The notes under the pieces are model-generated. The model saw only the letters and a program-made list of their open reading frames with translations, had not been told where the DNA came from and did not search any database. Shown here piece after piece: positions 9,024 through 17,085 of a DNA stretch of 64,000 nucleotides; the first letter of the stretch is position 1, and each line of letters begins with the position of its first letter. A program made the position numbers and the translations under genes. The DNA is from Erythrobacter litoralis HTCC2594. Its GTDB lineage: Bacteria; Pseudomonadota; Alphaproteobacteria; Sphingomonadales; Sphingomonadaceae. The DNA lies in contig NC_007722.1 of assembly GCF_000013005.1 (NCBI RefSeq), positions 2,988,399 through 3,052,398 of the forward strand, written 5' to 3'.

Positions 9024-9601
9024 TGCCCGGGTTCCTCTTTGTCAGTAGGAAGTTGTTCGAAGCCGGCGAGAGCGAGGCTGAGGCCGCGCTGCGACCAGCG
9101 GAAACGGAAGGCGCGACGTTGGCTCGCGATCACCTGCGCGCCGACGAAAGTCTTGAGCGTGCCTTCGACCGTTGACGTCAGAGCCTTGGGATCGACGTGG
9201 ATTTGGGCGATCACGAAGGCTTGGGATATGTCGGAGCCGCGCTGTTCCTCGACGATCTTCACGAGGTCCGCCTTGAGCACGCCATGTGAAGCGGGGTCGG
9301 CAAGCTTCAGGATGTTGGCCATCCAGTAGTCGAGGCTTTCGGGTGCCCGGTTAAGGAACATCAGCGCCGTGTCGCGGGTGACAAGCTCGAGATAGGGCGC
9401 GTCGACACCGCCGCTTGAGACGGTTATCCGTTCGGATGTAATCGGCACCAGAACGACTTTCTCGTCGCCTGTCACGGCTGCGCCGAGGCTAACCAGCGTG
9501 GTCAGGCCAAGAACGCCTGCCAACACGGCAAAGCGGTTGCGCTGGCGCAAAAAAGTCTGCGCCTGTTCGTGAGCAAATTCTGCTTGCATGGTTTCCCTCA
9601 C
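9020..9601 (-). CDS. traE: TraE, VirB5/VirB8-position pilus assembly protein
   Basis: 193-aa inner-membrane anchored protein with the TraE signature. A charged N-terminus ends in FLRQRNRFAVLA, one membrane helix (residues about 24-45) follows, then a periplasmic domain with EKVVLVPITSERITVSSGGV and YWMANILKLADP. Length matches F TraE (188 aa). It starts one base after traL ends and overlaps the traK start by 4 bases. Confidence 0.92.
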   Translation of the reverse strand: MRETMQAEFAHEQAQTFLRQRNRFAVLAGVLGLTTLVSLGAAVTGDEKVVLVPITSERITVSSGGVDAPYLELVTRDTALMFLNRAPESLDYWMANILKLADPASHGVLKADLVKIVEEQRGSDISQAFVIAQIHVDPKALTSTVEGTLKTFVGAQVIASQRRAFRFRWSQRGLSLALAGFEQLPTDKEEPGQ

Positions 9602-9889
9602 TCAGCCCGCCAGCAGGCGGCAATGGGAGGGCGGCGTGGCTTTCAGCCCCAGGAAACTCCCGGGCAGATACCAGTACGCAGCGTGCACCAGCGCCGATCC
9701 GGCACCGCGAGCCTTTGCCTTCCGCAAGGCAAGCCAGGCTCCGGCGGCCAGGCCGATACCGATGAAAATGTGCTGCGCGAGAATGCCCCAGGCGAAGGGG
9801 ATGAGAATCCCTGCAAACTCGTCGATGGTCCAGAAGCCGATTAGCTCCGGATCGTCGAGCCGCCGTGGAACAAGATACCTGTCGGCCAT
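9602..9889 (-). CDS. traL: TraL, VirB3-like pilus assembly protein
   Basis: 95-aa membrane protein with the TraL pattern. An N-terminal RYLVPRRLDDPELIGFWTID is followed by a hydrophobic hairpin (residues about 25-60) and a positively charged KAKARG stretch. It is the second gene of the operon, as in F, directly after the pilin gene with a gap of 33 bases. VirB3-like proteins work with the TraC ATPase at the inner membrane. Confidence 0.9.
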   Translation of the reverse strand: MADRYLVPRRLDDPELIGFWTIDEFAGILIPFAWGILAQHIFIGIGLAAGAWLALRKAKARGAGSALVHAAYWYLPGSFLGLKATPPSHCRLLAG

Positions 9890-9922
9890 GATGCCGCCCT
9901 CCTGTTGTGACCGGGTTCGGGG

Positions 9923-10255
9923 TCAGATGACCGCGGTCACGACCGAGGTGACGATCGGCACGCCGGTGCCGACGCCGATCCCGACGCCCACCGGCACGGC
10001 GATCTGGCCGAGCGAAAAGCGCCCCGAGGCAAGCCCGATTAGGCCCGCAGCGAGGCTGAGCACGGTGATGATCTTGCCGCCCGAGCCTTCGAGGAAGTCG
10101 GTGAACTTGGTCAACGCGGGATCGAAGGTGGTATCGGCCCCGGCAAAGGCGGCACCGGCGCAGGCCAGCGCCACGCAGGCGGGAAGAATGTAGTCGCGGC
10201 CGCGAGCCCCGTTGGGCGAGCGCTGCTGGACCGGAAGGGCAGTCTTGGTGGTCAT
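9923..10255 (-). CDS. traA: TraA, conjugative pilin precursor
   Basis: 110-aa prepilin. A long basic leader (residues 1-27) is followed by a hydrophobic segment ending in AGAAFAGADTT, a likely cleavage site after residue 40. The mature part of about 70 aa has two hydrophobic helices separated by SGRFSLGQ, the arrangement of TraA/VirB2 pilins. I chose ATG 10255 because a Shine-Dalgarno-like CGGAG lies 8-9 bases upstream. An upstream in-frame extension carries no leader-like features. It is the first gene of the operon and so probably the promoter-proximal one. Confidence 0.85.
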   Translation of the reverse strand: MTTKTALPVQQRSPNGARGRDYILPACVALACAGAAFAGADTTFDPALTKFTDFLEGSGGKIITVLSLAAGLIGLASGRFSLGQIAVPVGVGIGVGTGVPIVTSVVTAVI

Positions 10256-10619
10256 GGATGGAAACTCCGAGGATTGAACATCAGCCAGCGATGCGTTCGC
10301 TGTATGTTCTTTCCTCTCCCCGGAGCCGGGCTGTAGGAAATCGGGAATTGGATTTTGGGGCTTTCGACCAAGCAAAAAGCGACATCGGGAGGTGCGATGC
10401 ACGGGATTCGCGCAGGCTGATCGCGCAACAGCGCTGACTGTGCCGGCATCTGAGCGAAGAGAGCCGCGATATGCGCGCAGGCGACCGAAATTCGCGCGAA
10501 TCGTCGGAGGAAGCTGATCGTTCCTTCCTCTATGTTCTCTAAATGTTCTTTTTGTTTTCCTACAGGCTTCCTTCGCGGTTAGCCGGAGAGTCGATCACTC
10601 TGGAGATAAGGATTCGTCG
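10256..10619. promoter_or_regulatory. Divergent control region between traA and the HTH regulator
   Basis: 364 bases without a gene, between the leftward tra operon and the rightward regulator operon. Seen directly: three copies of ATGTTCT at 10304-10310, 10532-10538 and 10543-10549; an inverted pair CTGTAGGAAA (10331-10340) and TTTCCTACAG (10556-10565); and a perfect palindrome ATTCGCGCGAAT (10490-10501). These are candidate operators, possibly for the HTH or AlpA-like protein next door. An origin of transfer is also possible, but no relaxase is in view to support that. Confidence 0.55.
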
Positions 10620-11111
10620 ATGACCAACATGGCGCTCTTTGCCGAACAACAGGTTCGCGCCGACCTCGCCCGGCTGCTTTTGGCCGCCGTCGAAGCCAGC
10701 GGCCGTGCCCGCTGCGACATCGCTCGCGACGCGCAGATCCATAAGGATGCCCTGCGCCGTGTTCTTGCGGGCGAACGCTCGGCCAGCCTCGGCGAAGCCT
10801 TGCGCATTCTTGCCGCGAGCGGCGTCGCGCCGCACGCACACCTGCTCCTGTTCCTCGTCAGCGGCGGCGATCACGCGATTGCGTGGCTGCAATCGGACCT
10901 CGCGCAATTCTTCGAGGACTTTTCCGGCGAACTGCCTTCAGCGCTCGAGCGTGTCTTGGGCAACCAGGTTCACGATGTGAAGCCGCGCTGGGCCAAGGGG
11001 ACCGCGCACCGCGTCGCCCGCTTGCTCTCCGACCACATCGACGAGCTCGAACGCAAGGATGCGCTGCTTGGCGATGTCTTTGCCGGTGCCGAGGGAGGCC
11101 ATCGTGGGTGA
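10620..11111 (+). CDS. HTH-type (Cro/CI-like) regulator next to tra operon
   Basis: 163-aa cytoplasmic protein. Residues about 20-70 (RCDIARDAQIHKDALRRVLAGE, then SLGEALRILAASG) read as a Cro/CI helix-turn-helix. The C-terminal part is helical and unrecognised. It starts at ATG 10620 after a GGAGATAAGGA ribosome-binding site and overlaps the next gene, an AlpA-like regulator, by 8 bases. Position and divergence suggest a repressor of traA and/or of itself, but that is inference. Confidence 0.75.
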   Translation: MTNMALFAEQQVRADLARLLLAAVEASGRARCDIARDAQIHKDALRRVLAGERSASLGEALRILAASGVAPHAHLLLFLVSGGDHAIAWLQSDLAQFFEDFSGELPSALERVLGNQVHDVKPRWAKGTAHRVARLLSDHIDELERKDALLGDVFAGAEGGHRG

Positions 11112-11319
11112 AGAGATAGACAAAGGAGCGACCGAAACCCGGCGGGTGACGCGGCTCATTCGCCTGCCCGAAGTTCAGCATCGCGTCGGGCTTGGCCGTT
11201 CGACAATCTATCGCTGGATGGCCGAGGGCAAGTTTCCGAAGCCCGTGCAGCTGGGTGGATATGCGGTCGCATGGGCAGAAGACGAAGTGGAGGCCTGGAT
11301 TTCGGACCGCCTGAAGTGA
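11104..11319 (+). CDS. AlpA-family small DNA-binding regulator
   Basis: 71-aa protein with the AlpA/excisionase-like winged HTH core: RLPEVQHRVGLGRSTIYRWM, then GKFPKPVQLGG and AWAEDEVEAWI. I chose GTG 11104 because GAGGGAGG lies five bases upstream. An in-frame ATG at 11059 would lie deep inside the previous gene. AlpA-like proteins act as activators or directionality factors on mobile elements, fitting the tra context. Its stop overlaps a possible third coupled gene (GTGA). Confidence 0.8.
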   Translation: MGEEIDKGATETRRVTRLIRLPEVQHRVGLGRSTIYRWMAEGKFPKPVQLGGYAVAWAEDEVEAWISDRLK

Positions 11320-11495
11320 CCGCTTATTGGTCTGGAGCTGACTGGTTGGAGGCGGACGTGCCATCGACAGGGGCAGTCAAAGGCATCCTTTGCGCGGTCG
11401 CCGGATCGAAGCAGTCGGCCCGATACCCTCGAGTATTGGGAGCGCTCGTCGCTGCAAGAACCGAGCTGATTTCGGAAGCCACCGGCGCCTATTAA
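11316..11495 (+). CDS. Possible small coupled ORF, 59 aa, unknown
   Basis: A frame opening at GTG 11316, overlapping the AlpA-gene stop as GTGA, and running 59 codons to TAA. It has no stop inside and begins VTAYWSGADWLEADVPSTGA. I recognise no family. The GTGA coupling is the same arrangement as seen for real gene pairs elsewhere in this window, which is the main support. It could equally be a shadow or the decayed start of a longer plasmid gene. Confidence 0.35.
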   Translation: MTAYWSGADWLEADVPSTGAVKGILCAVAGSKQSARYPRVLGALVAARTELISEATGAY

Positions 11496-11528
11496 GGAAC
11501 ATACAATATTGAGTAGGTCGAGCCGATC

Positions 11529-12087
11529 ATGACAAAGTGCATCGAACAAGATTTCCCGTGTCAAAATCAAGAGTACGATGCGTTCGATCAAATAGCGCTC
11601 TTAGAACTAAGCCAGCCAATTTCTGCCCATGAGTTGGTGAACGAGAGCGCATTTTGTGCGGAACTGCCGGTCGACGACGAACTTCGTATTGGGAACATAA
11701 CGTACAAGCTCTATCTTAAATTCCTCCGTGGTCAGACAGGCCTCTATCACCTGTGGGTAGACTATGACGCCTGCGACGACCATGGCAATTACACGATGTT
11801 ATGCGTGTATGTCGGGAAAGGGTTTGCTGAGCTTCGCGTTGATAGCCACGTCAAAAAAATGGCCGAAGAATGCCCAGCTATACGTGACATTCACCAGCAT
11901 GGAGAATCGTCTCTTTAAGTACTACGAGCAATTGTTTCTCGATGTGTACGATTTCGAATTAAACAACATTGAGAATTCTGGCGCAGAACATCTGTTTGCG
12001 GTTTGGGATGAGGAACGCCATCACTTGGAAACGCACTTGAATGAGGTTTCCAATCTGAGCAAAATTCAAAGTTTCGACGACTGGTAA
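11529..12087 (+). pseudogene. Unknown protein of about 185 aa split by a frameshift at an A7 run
   Basis: Two overlapping frames join into one coherent protein if one A is removed from the seven-A run at 11853-11859. The first frame (from ATG 11529) gives an acidic, aromatic-rich protein ending in AELRVDSHVKK. The second continues with WPKNAQLYVTFTSMENRLF and ends at 12087 with SKIQSFDDW. Without correction the first frame stops at 11918 after 129 aa. I do not recognise the family. Base composition is clearly more AT-rich than the tra genes, pointing to foreign cargo. A sequencing error in the homopolymer is an alternative. Confidence 0.5.
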
Positions 12088-12281
12088 GAAGTCGTAATCC
12101 GACCGGCCTCAGGTCGAACGAACTCCAGTCTACAGCCCACGCCGTTACCGGTCTGGACGTCTGGTGTTTTGGCGCAGAGCGGCGGCTATATTACACCCCA
12201 AAAGCGACCGCCGAGCACGAATATGGCCGCATGATTCTTCAAGAGATCGCACACCTGCGTGGAGCAATGAGAGCTTCCGGA

Positions 12282-12740
12282 TCAGATCGGCTTAATGCCT
12301 TCGAATTGGACATCGGCAGCGTGTCCCCGCCAGATGGGCCTTTCAACGTTTTCCGCCAACGCAAAGCCAAAAGATGCGAAATTCCCCAAGTGACTGAGAG
12401 CTTCGCATTGCTTAGCGATGGCCTCTACGTTGCTCGGGATCTGAGCCACCTTTTCTGGATATCGCGCTGCTCGTACGATTACCCACTCGGGTCCATTGTC
12501 TCCGACAAATCAGATGTTCGGATCGACGTTGGGATTTGAGTGAGTGGACATGATCTCGAAACCCTTCCTTTGGAGCCATTGCTTGACAACTTGAACTGCA
12601 AAATCAAGTAGTTCCCAGTCGGTAACCTCAATGAGTTCATCTGAGGCCAGGGAAAACGGATCGACCGATTGCGCGTTTCTAAGGTCGATCAAGCCCCAAC
12701 CGCCCAACTGCGGTTTCCAGCCTGTCAGCGTCCTTCCCAT
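12282..12740 (-). pseudogene. Unknown protein of about 152 aa interrupted by an in-frame TGA
   Basis: Leftward frame from ATG 12740. It begins MGRTLTGWKPQLGGWGLIDL, reads through LQRKGFEIMSTHSNPNVDPNI to a TGA (12510-12512), and continues in the same frame with FVGDNGPEWVIVRAARYPEK to a second stop at 12282. Both halves look protein-like (PEKVAQIPSNVEAIAKQCEA), so a single stop has probably interrupted a real gene. The left end of the IS element lies only 10 bases upstream of the start. Family not recognised. Confidence 0.45.
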
Positions 12741-12825
12741 CGGCCAGAGGTGACCTTCCCCCCGAAAAGTGGTCCGTTTTGAGAGTTAGGATTTCGGCTA
12801 TTTACGGCTTGATAGGGGCTGATGA

Positions 12826-13104
12826 ATGGCACGGAAGAGATACACGCCGGAACAGATTATCGGGATACTGCGTGAGGCCGAAGTTCGGCTCTCGCACGGA
12901 GAGAAGATCGGGGAGATCAGCCGATCGCTGGGGATTTCGGAGCAGAGTTACTATCGCTGGCGACGCGAGTACGGTGGGCTGAAGGTCAGCCAGGCTCGGC
13001 GATTGAAGGATCTCAAGAAGGAGAACCAGCGGCTCAGGAAGGCGGTGTCTGATCTTACGCTCGATGCGCTGATCCTGAAGGAGGTTGTCGAGGGAAAGTA
13101 CTGA
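12826..13104 (+). CDS. IS3-family transposase OrfA
   Basis: 92-aa helix-turn-helix DNA-binding subunit. It starts [20 protein letters not shown], followed by an HTH core around residues 28-50 ([20 protein letters not shown]). A leucine-zipper-like [20 protein letters not shown] follows near residues 62-82. This layout is typical of IS407-group OrfA. The downstream orfB frame is -1 relative to it and opens across the orfA stop, which suggests OrfAB made by programmed -1 frameshifting near the GGGAAAG at the end of orfA. Confidence 0.9.
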   Translation: MARKRYTPEQIIGILREAEVRLSHGEKIGEISRSLGISEQSYYRWRREYGGLKVSQARRLKDLKKENQRLRKAVSDLTLDALILKEVVEGKY

Positions 13105-13136
13105 GCCCTTCACGGCGTCGGCTGGCCATCGACCAT

Positions 13137-14018
13137 GTGCAGGAGGCATTGGATATCTGCCAGCGCCGTGCCTGCCGGGTCGTTGCCCAGCACCGCTCGA
13201 CCCAGCGCAAGCTGCCCGCACCACCAGCCGACGAGAAGCCGCTGACAGCTGCAATCATCCGGCTGGCCCAGCAATATGGTCGCTACGGCTATCGCCGGAT
13301 CACGGCGCTGCTGCGCAATGAAAGTTGGTTGGTGAACGCCAAGCGGGTCGAGCGGATCTGGCGCCGTGAAGGGCTCAAGGTTCCGCAGAGACAGCCAAAG
13401 CGCGGGCGTCTGTGGTTCAACGATGGATCATGCGTGAGGCTGCGTCCGCAATATAGTGGCCATGTGTGGAGCTACGACTTCGTCATGGATCGCACCCATG
13501 ACGGCAAGGCCTTCCGCATGCTTACCGTGATCGACGAGTACAGCCGCCAGTGCCTGGCGATCCATGTCCAGCGCAAGCTCAAGAGCGATGATGTCCTGGC
13601 CGTGCTGACCGAGCTGTTCCAACGCCATGGTCCGCCTGATCACATCCGTAGCGATAATGGCGCTGAGTTCACTTCTCATGCCGTGCGCGACTGGCTCTGG
13701 CGGATTGGTGTGAAGACTCTCTACATCGAACCCGGATCACCATGGGAGAATGGCTACAACGAATCCTTCAACGGCAAGCTCAGGGATGAGCTTCTCAACG
13801 GGGAGATCTTCTACACTCTGAAGGAGGCAATCATCCTGATCGAGCGCTGGCGTATCCACTACAACACCGTCCGGCCACACTCTTCGCTGGGCTACCAGCC
13901 GCCGGCCCCACAAACGATCTTGCCTCGTCCTGCCATGCTGCCTTACGCTGCGCTCCAGGCCGCCCAGCAGGGCGACCCCAACCGCCGGAACTCTAACTTA
14001 ACCGGTGGACCACCCTGA
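13137..14018 (+). CDS. IS3-family transposase OrfB (DDE integrase domain)
   Basis: 293 aa from GTG 13137, although the frame is open further upstream to about 13098 and is probably reached by -1 frameshifting from orfA. It has the HTH_21 segment [18 protein letters not shown] and an rve integrase core. The catalytic triad is visible as [16 protein letters not shown] and the glutamate in [15 protein letters not shown]. The C-terminus has the usual [11 protein letters not shown]. No stop or frameshift interrupts it, so the element looks intact. Confidence 0.92.
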   Translation: MQEALDICQRRACRVVAQHRSTQRKLPAPPADEKPLTAAIIRLAQQYGRYGYRRITALLRNESWLVNAKRVERIWRREGLKVPQRQPKRGRLWFNDGSCVRLRPQYSGHVWSYDFVMDRTHDGKAFRMLTVIDEYSRQCLAIHVQRKLKSDDVLAVLTELFQRHGPPDHIRSDNGAEFTSHAVRDWLWRIGVKTLYIEPGSPWENGYNESFNGKLRDELLNGEIFYTLKEAIILIERWRIHYNTVRPHSSLGYQPPAPQTILPRPAMLPYAALQAAQQGDPNRRNSNLTGGPP

Positions 14019-14030
14019 TGGGGCAGGTCA

Positions 14031-14078
14031 GCAGCATGGTGGCGGCAGGCACCGCTTCGGCAGGTTTCTGTTCGGTCA
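14031..14078 (-). pseudogene. 5' stump of a gene cut by the IS element (NUDIX-like start)
   Basis: A leftward start ATG at 14078 is preceded by a strong GGGAGAAGAG ribosome-binding site and encodes MTEQKPAEAVPAATML before running into the IS right end at 14030. The pattern PAATML(L) resembles the N-terminus of sphingomonad NUDIX hydrolases, but 16 residues are too few to be sure. The remainder is not found on the other side of the IS, so the gene was truncated by insertion plus deletion. Confidence 0.4.
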
Positions 14079-14156
14079 TTTCCACTCTTCTCCCTTGATG
14101 TAGCCAATATCGGTGCCGGGCGGCCGTGGTCTAAGCGTTCATTGTGTGTGGTCTTA

Positions 14157-15743
14157 TCAGTTCCATCTAGGAATGAGTGCTATTCCCGCGAAAGCCAGAA
14201 CAATTCCTGCCAGTAACAACGATTGGTCGGCCAGCAATGCGGCAGAGATGATCAACGCTGCCACCACCGGACCCTTGACGGGGGTGCTGCGGTCCTCTTC
14301 CCGCGTCAGATGGTTCAGACTGGCTGGGTCGATGGATACCTGAATCGTACCTGATCGAGCGACCGAGGCAACGTTATCGATTAGCTCGGGCAGCGATGCC
14401 GAGAAATCAAGCAGGCCACTGCGGACCTTGGCCAAATGATCCCGCGCGGCTCCGATCGAAAATCGCTCGGCAAACAATTGCATCACGATCGGCTTCGTTT
14501 CTTCGGCGATATTGTAGTCCGGCGCCAAAGAGCGAACGAAGCCCTCTGCGGTCAGCAGGGTGCGCAGCAAAATAGCGAGGTCGGGCGGCAATACGAGGCG
14601 ATAATCGCGCAACAATCCGAAAACCCGATCGAAAATTGCCGCGAATTCTATCCCGGCAAGAGCTGTGCCGCTAAATTCCGCGATCAGCTCATCCAGGTCC
14701 ATCACCAATTGCGCGCGATCCACGAGTGGATTGCCTGCCCAGTCGAGCAGCAGATCGGCCACCTTGTCTATCTGTCCGTTCGCGATAGCGAAAATCAGTC
14801 GGACGATTTCCTGACGCCGCGCGCCGCTGAGAAAGCCGACCGAGCCGAAATCGATGAAGCCTACCTGGTTCCCTTCCATCCAGAAGACGTTGCCGGGATG
14901 CGGGTCGCCATGAAACTCTCCATTGAGAAGGATCATCCGTAGCACTGCATCGGCATAGCGCTTCGCGAACTGGGCATTCCCTGCCGGATCAGTTGCCGGG
15001 TGCCGCGACGCGGGCTTTCCGCCCAGGGCTTCCTGCACATTGATCGTCAAGCCTGTGAGTTCCCAGTGGATCGCGGGCGTCTTCACCCCAAGCATCTCCA
15101 GATAACCGCCAATCCTTTCACAGGCACGTGCTTCTGCCGCCAGGTCCATCTCCCGCGCTAAATTCTTGGCGAATGTCTGAAGGAATTCCACGGGTCGATA
15201 GCGAGCAATGTCGCTTGACCGACGCTCGGCGAGGCCCGCGAGCCGTGTCAACAGCCTCATGTCCGCCTCGATCCTGGACGCCATGCCGGGTCGGCGGATT
15301 TTCACGATAGTCTCGCTTCCGTCCAGCAGGGTTGCGACATAAGTCTGCGCGATAGAGGCTGAGGCGATCGGGTTTCTCTCGAAAGCGGCGAATTCACGTT
15401 CCCAGTCGCTGCCCCAAGCCGATACAATCACCGGTTCGATCTTATCGAACGGCAGCGGTTCCACCTGGTCGTGGAGAGTGCCGAACGCGGAAATCCAGGG
15501 TTGTGTAAACAGATCGCTTCTGGTCGCCAGGAGCTGGCCAAGCTTTATTCCGACAGGGCCGACATCGCGCAACAGCGCCACCACCGATGCAGGACGCAAG
15601 TCCTCGGTATCTGGCTCATTCTCCGAAACCGGCATAAAGCCAAGCAAGCTTCCGAGATTTTTCAGACCGTGCCGGGCGAAAATCTGACCGAGTTCTGCTA
15701 GCCGCGTCAGTTCACCGACACTGTTTTCCAGATCATGCTTCAT
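14157..15743 (-). CDS. ABC1/UbiB-family atypical kinase
   Basis: 528-aa member of the ABC1/UbiB/AarF family. It shows the KxGQ motif (VGIKLGQLLATRSD), an alanine-rich loop SASIAQTYVA, a VKIRRPG lysine, the FHGDPHPGNVFW catalytic loop and the metal-binding FIDFGSVGF. Two hydrophobic segments end the protein (about residues 490-525), as in membrane-bound UbiB. UbiB proteins support ubiquinone biosynthesis, but here the gene pairs with a MarR regulator (ATGA overlap with its stop), so a stress or lipid role is possible. I chose ATG 15743 for that overlap. Confidence 0.85.
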   Translation of the reverse strand: MKHDLENSVGELTRLAELGQIFARHGLKNLGSLLGFMPVSENEPDTEDLRPASVVALLRDVGPVGIKLGQLLATRSDLFTQPWISAFGTLHDQVEPLPFDKIEPVIVSAWGSDWEREFAAFERNPIASASIAQTYVATLLDGSETIVKIRRPGMASRIEADMRLLTRLAGLAERRSSDIARYRPVEFLQTFAKNLAREMDLAAEARACERIGGYLEMLGVKTPAIHWELTGLTINVQEALGGKPASRHPATDPAGNAQFAKRYADAVLRMILLNGEFHGDPHPGNVFWMEGNQVGFIDFGSVGFLSGARRQEIVRLIFAIANGQIDKVADLLLDWAGNPLVDRAQLVMDLDELIAEFSGTALAGIEFAAIFDRVFGLLRDYRLVLPPDLAILLRTLLTAEGFVRSLAPDYNIAEETKPIVMQLFAERFSIGAARDHLAKVRSGLLDFSASLPELIDNVASVARSGTIQVSIDPASLNHLTREEDRSTPVKGPVVAALIISAALLADQSLLLAGIVLAFAGIALIPRWN

Positions 15744-16228
15744 CGGCTTTCTTCGCAAGTGTCAGCCTGCTTCTGATTCTCCGCAACTTTTCGAAGCATC
15801 GTACGCAGGAGGTCGATTTGAGGCGCAGACATTCCCTTCCAGAGAATTTCGTGGAGTCGATCAGCCGCTTCGCGCAGTTCCGGCCAGATGGTTCTTACTT
15901 GCTCGGTGAGGTGGAGGTTCCAAACCCTTCGATCGTGCGCCGCCCGCTCTCGCTCGATCAAACCTTTTTCAACCAAAACTGCGACAGCCTGTCCTATCGT
16001 CGCCGATTCAAGCTCGAGCAGGCGAGAAATCTCGGTCTGTGTTAGCGTAGGTTCTCGCAACAAGGACGCGATGATCCGCCATTGTGTTTGATTGAGGTCG
16101 AGCCCCACGATCAGAGCGTCGAAGGTCCGCCGAGCGGTCCTGTTCACCTCTTCTAGCAAATAAAGGATGTCATCCTTTTCGTTGGGGGCGTAATCACGTA
16201 TCTCATCTTTCGGCATATGCTTATCCAT
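15740..16228 (-). CDS. MarR-family transcriptional regulator
   Basis: About 162 aa if it starts at ATG 16228; an in-frame ATG at 16327 would add 33 residues outside the normal domain. The MarR winged helix is clear: DLNQTQWRIIASLLREPTL, TEISRLLELESATIGQAVAV, then LIERERAAHDRRVWNLHLTE with the wing arginines. It overlaps the ABC1 kinase by ATGA, so it probably controls its own two-gene operon. No Shine-Dalgarno sequence clearly decides the start. Confidence 0.83.
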   Translation of the reverse strand: MDKHMPKDEIRDYAPNEKDDILYLLEEVNRTARRTFDALIVGLDLNQTQWRIIASLLREPTLTQTEISRLLELESATIGQAVAVLVEKGLIERERAAHDRRVWNLHLTEQVRTIWPELREAADRLHEILWKGMSAPQIDLLRTMLRKVAENQKQADTCEESR

Positions 16229-16533
16229 AGCGCTATCTTGGAAGGCTCGCGCATGCCTGGCGTGTTCAAGCTCAGCGTCAACCATATTCGCTAGCAGTGC
16301 CGCCATGCAAACACTCGCTGATTTCACGCTACAGCAGAAACTGAATCCGATGGTCGCTCAAGCTGATAAGGAACCGAACGGCGCTGGGTGAGTGCGGGGG
16401 CTCCGGCCACCTCGCCTGCCACGACTGCCGGGATGTTATGATCGCATGCGCTCGGCGTCCCTCATCTGAGCATCAGACCCCCTGAAGGGCAAACGCGGGC
16501 GTGAACGCGGGGCATGGGCTCGATTTCGAGTGA

Positions 16534-16991
16534 TTATGGCTCGCTGCCCAGATTGTCATGCATCCTAGCCAGCGATCCGCGTAAGCGCTCCAGTTCCCCA
16601 AAACGGATCCCCCCGAGCAAGCGAGCATACATTGCATCAGCTTCTACTCGCATCTTGGGAAGTAGCTCGATTGCGGCAGGGCGTAAATGAACCCGCCAAA
16701 CGCGCCTGTCGTTCTTCGCGCCTGCGTCTTTCCACCAGCTCAAGTTCTTCCAGGCGATCAATAGTCTGGCCGATGCTAGCGCGCTCTAGCTTCAGTTCCC
16801 GAGCCAGCTCTGTCTGGGTCATGCCTGGGCTCCGAAAGATAAGCCAATATACTCCATTGCGTCCGCGTGAGCCCGAATTGTTCAACCGAAGAATCGGCGG
16901 TCCTGCGCAAACGCCGGGTCACTTCCTCCATAAGAAAGAACAGCCGATCGGTATCGGTGAGGGAACTTGCCCCCCTTTGTATCCGCGTCAT
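16534..16991 (-). pseudogene. MarR-family regulator broken by two frameshifts
   Basis: Three leftward frames add up to one MarR protein: MTRIQRGASSLTDTDRLFFL to TRTQWSILAYL; then SPGMTQTELARELKLERASI to RLEELELVERR; then KNDRRVWRVHLRPAAIELLP to the stop at 16534. The first break lies at the AAA run near 16835-16837 and the second around 16725-16740. Two independent frameshifts suggest decay rather than read error. It faces the hydrolase gene across a perfect palindrome. Confidence 0.72.
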
Positions 16992-17054
16992 AGCCCGTCA
17001 TGGCAGCCATCTAGGGCAACCTACCATAGCGGATCAGGAAATAAAGCCGTTTAC

Positions 17055-17070
17055 TGTAAATCGATTTACA
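17055..17070. promoter_or_regulatory. Perfect 16-bp palindrome, likely MarR-type operator
   Basis: TGTAAATCGATTTACA is an exact palindrome 15 bases upstream of the hydrolase start (17086) and 64 bases from the start of the divergent MarR pseudogene. Size, symmetry and place fit a MarR-family operator. Binding is inferred, not seen. Confidence 0.55.
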
Positions 17071-17085
17071 ATATGAGGTTGCGGT

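Larger units (their letters stand above)
12751..14030 (+). mobile_element. Complete IS3-family (IS407-group-like) insertion sequence
   Basis: 1280-bp element bounded by imperfect inverted repeats. The left end begins TGACCTTCCCCCCGAAAAGT. The right end, read on the minus strand from 14030, begins TGACCTGCCCCATCAGGG. Both share a downstream GTGGTCC block and a GTTAGAGTTCCGGC-like block. It carries orfA and orfB in a -1 frame relation. Flanking bases (GAGG left, GCAG right) are not an obvious target duplication, so one flank may have been rearranged after insertion. A 151-bp copy of its right end recurs at 18712-18862. Confidence 0.88.

Noticed and set aside
12231..12539. 102-aa plus-strand frame
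   Set aside because: It lies opposite the more protein-like minus-strand frame at 12282-12740 and has no ribosome-binding site or motif.
12747..14034. Target-site duplication of the IS3 element
   Set aside because: Flanking bases GAGG and GCAG do not match as a 3- or 4-bp direct repeat.
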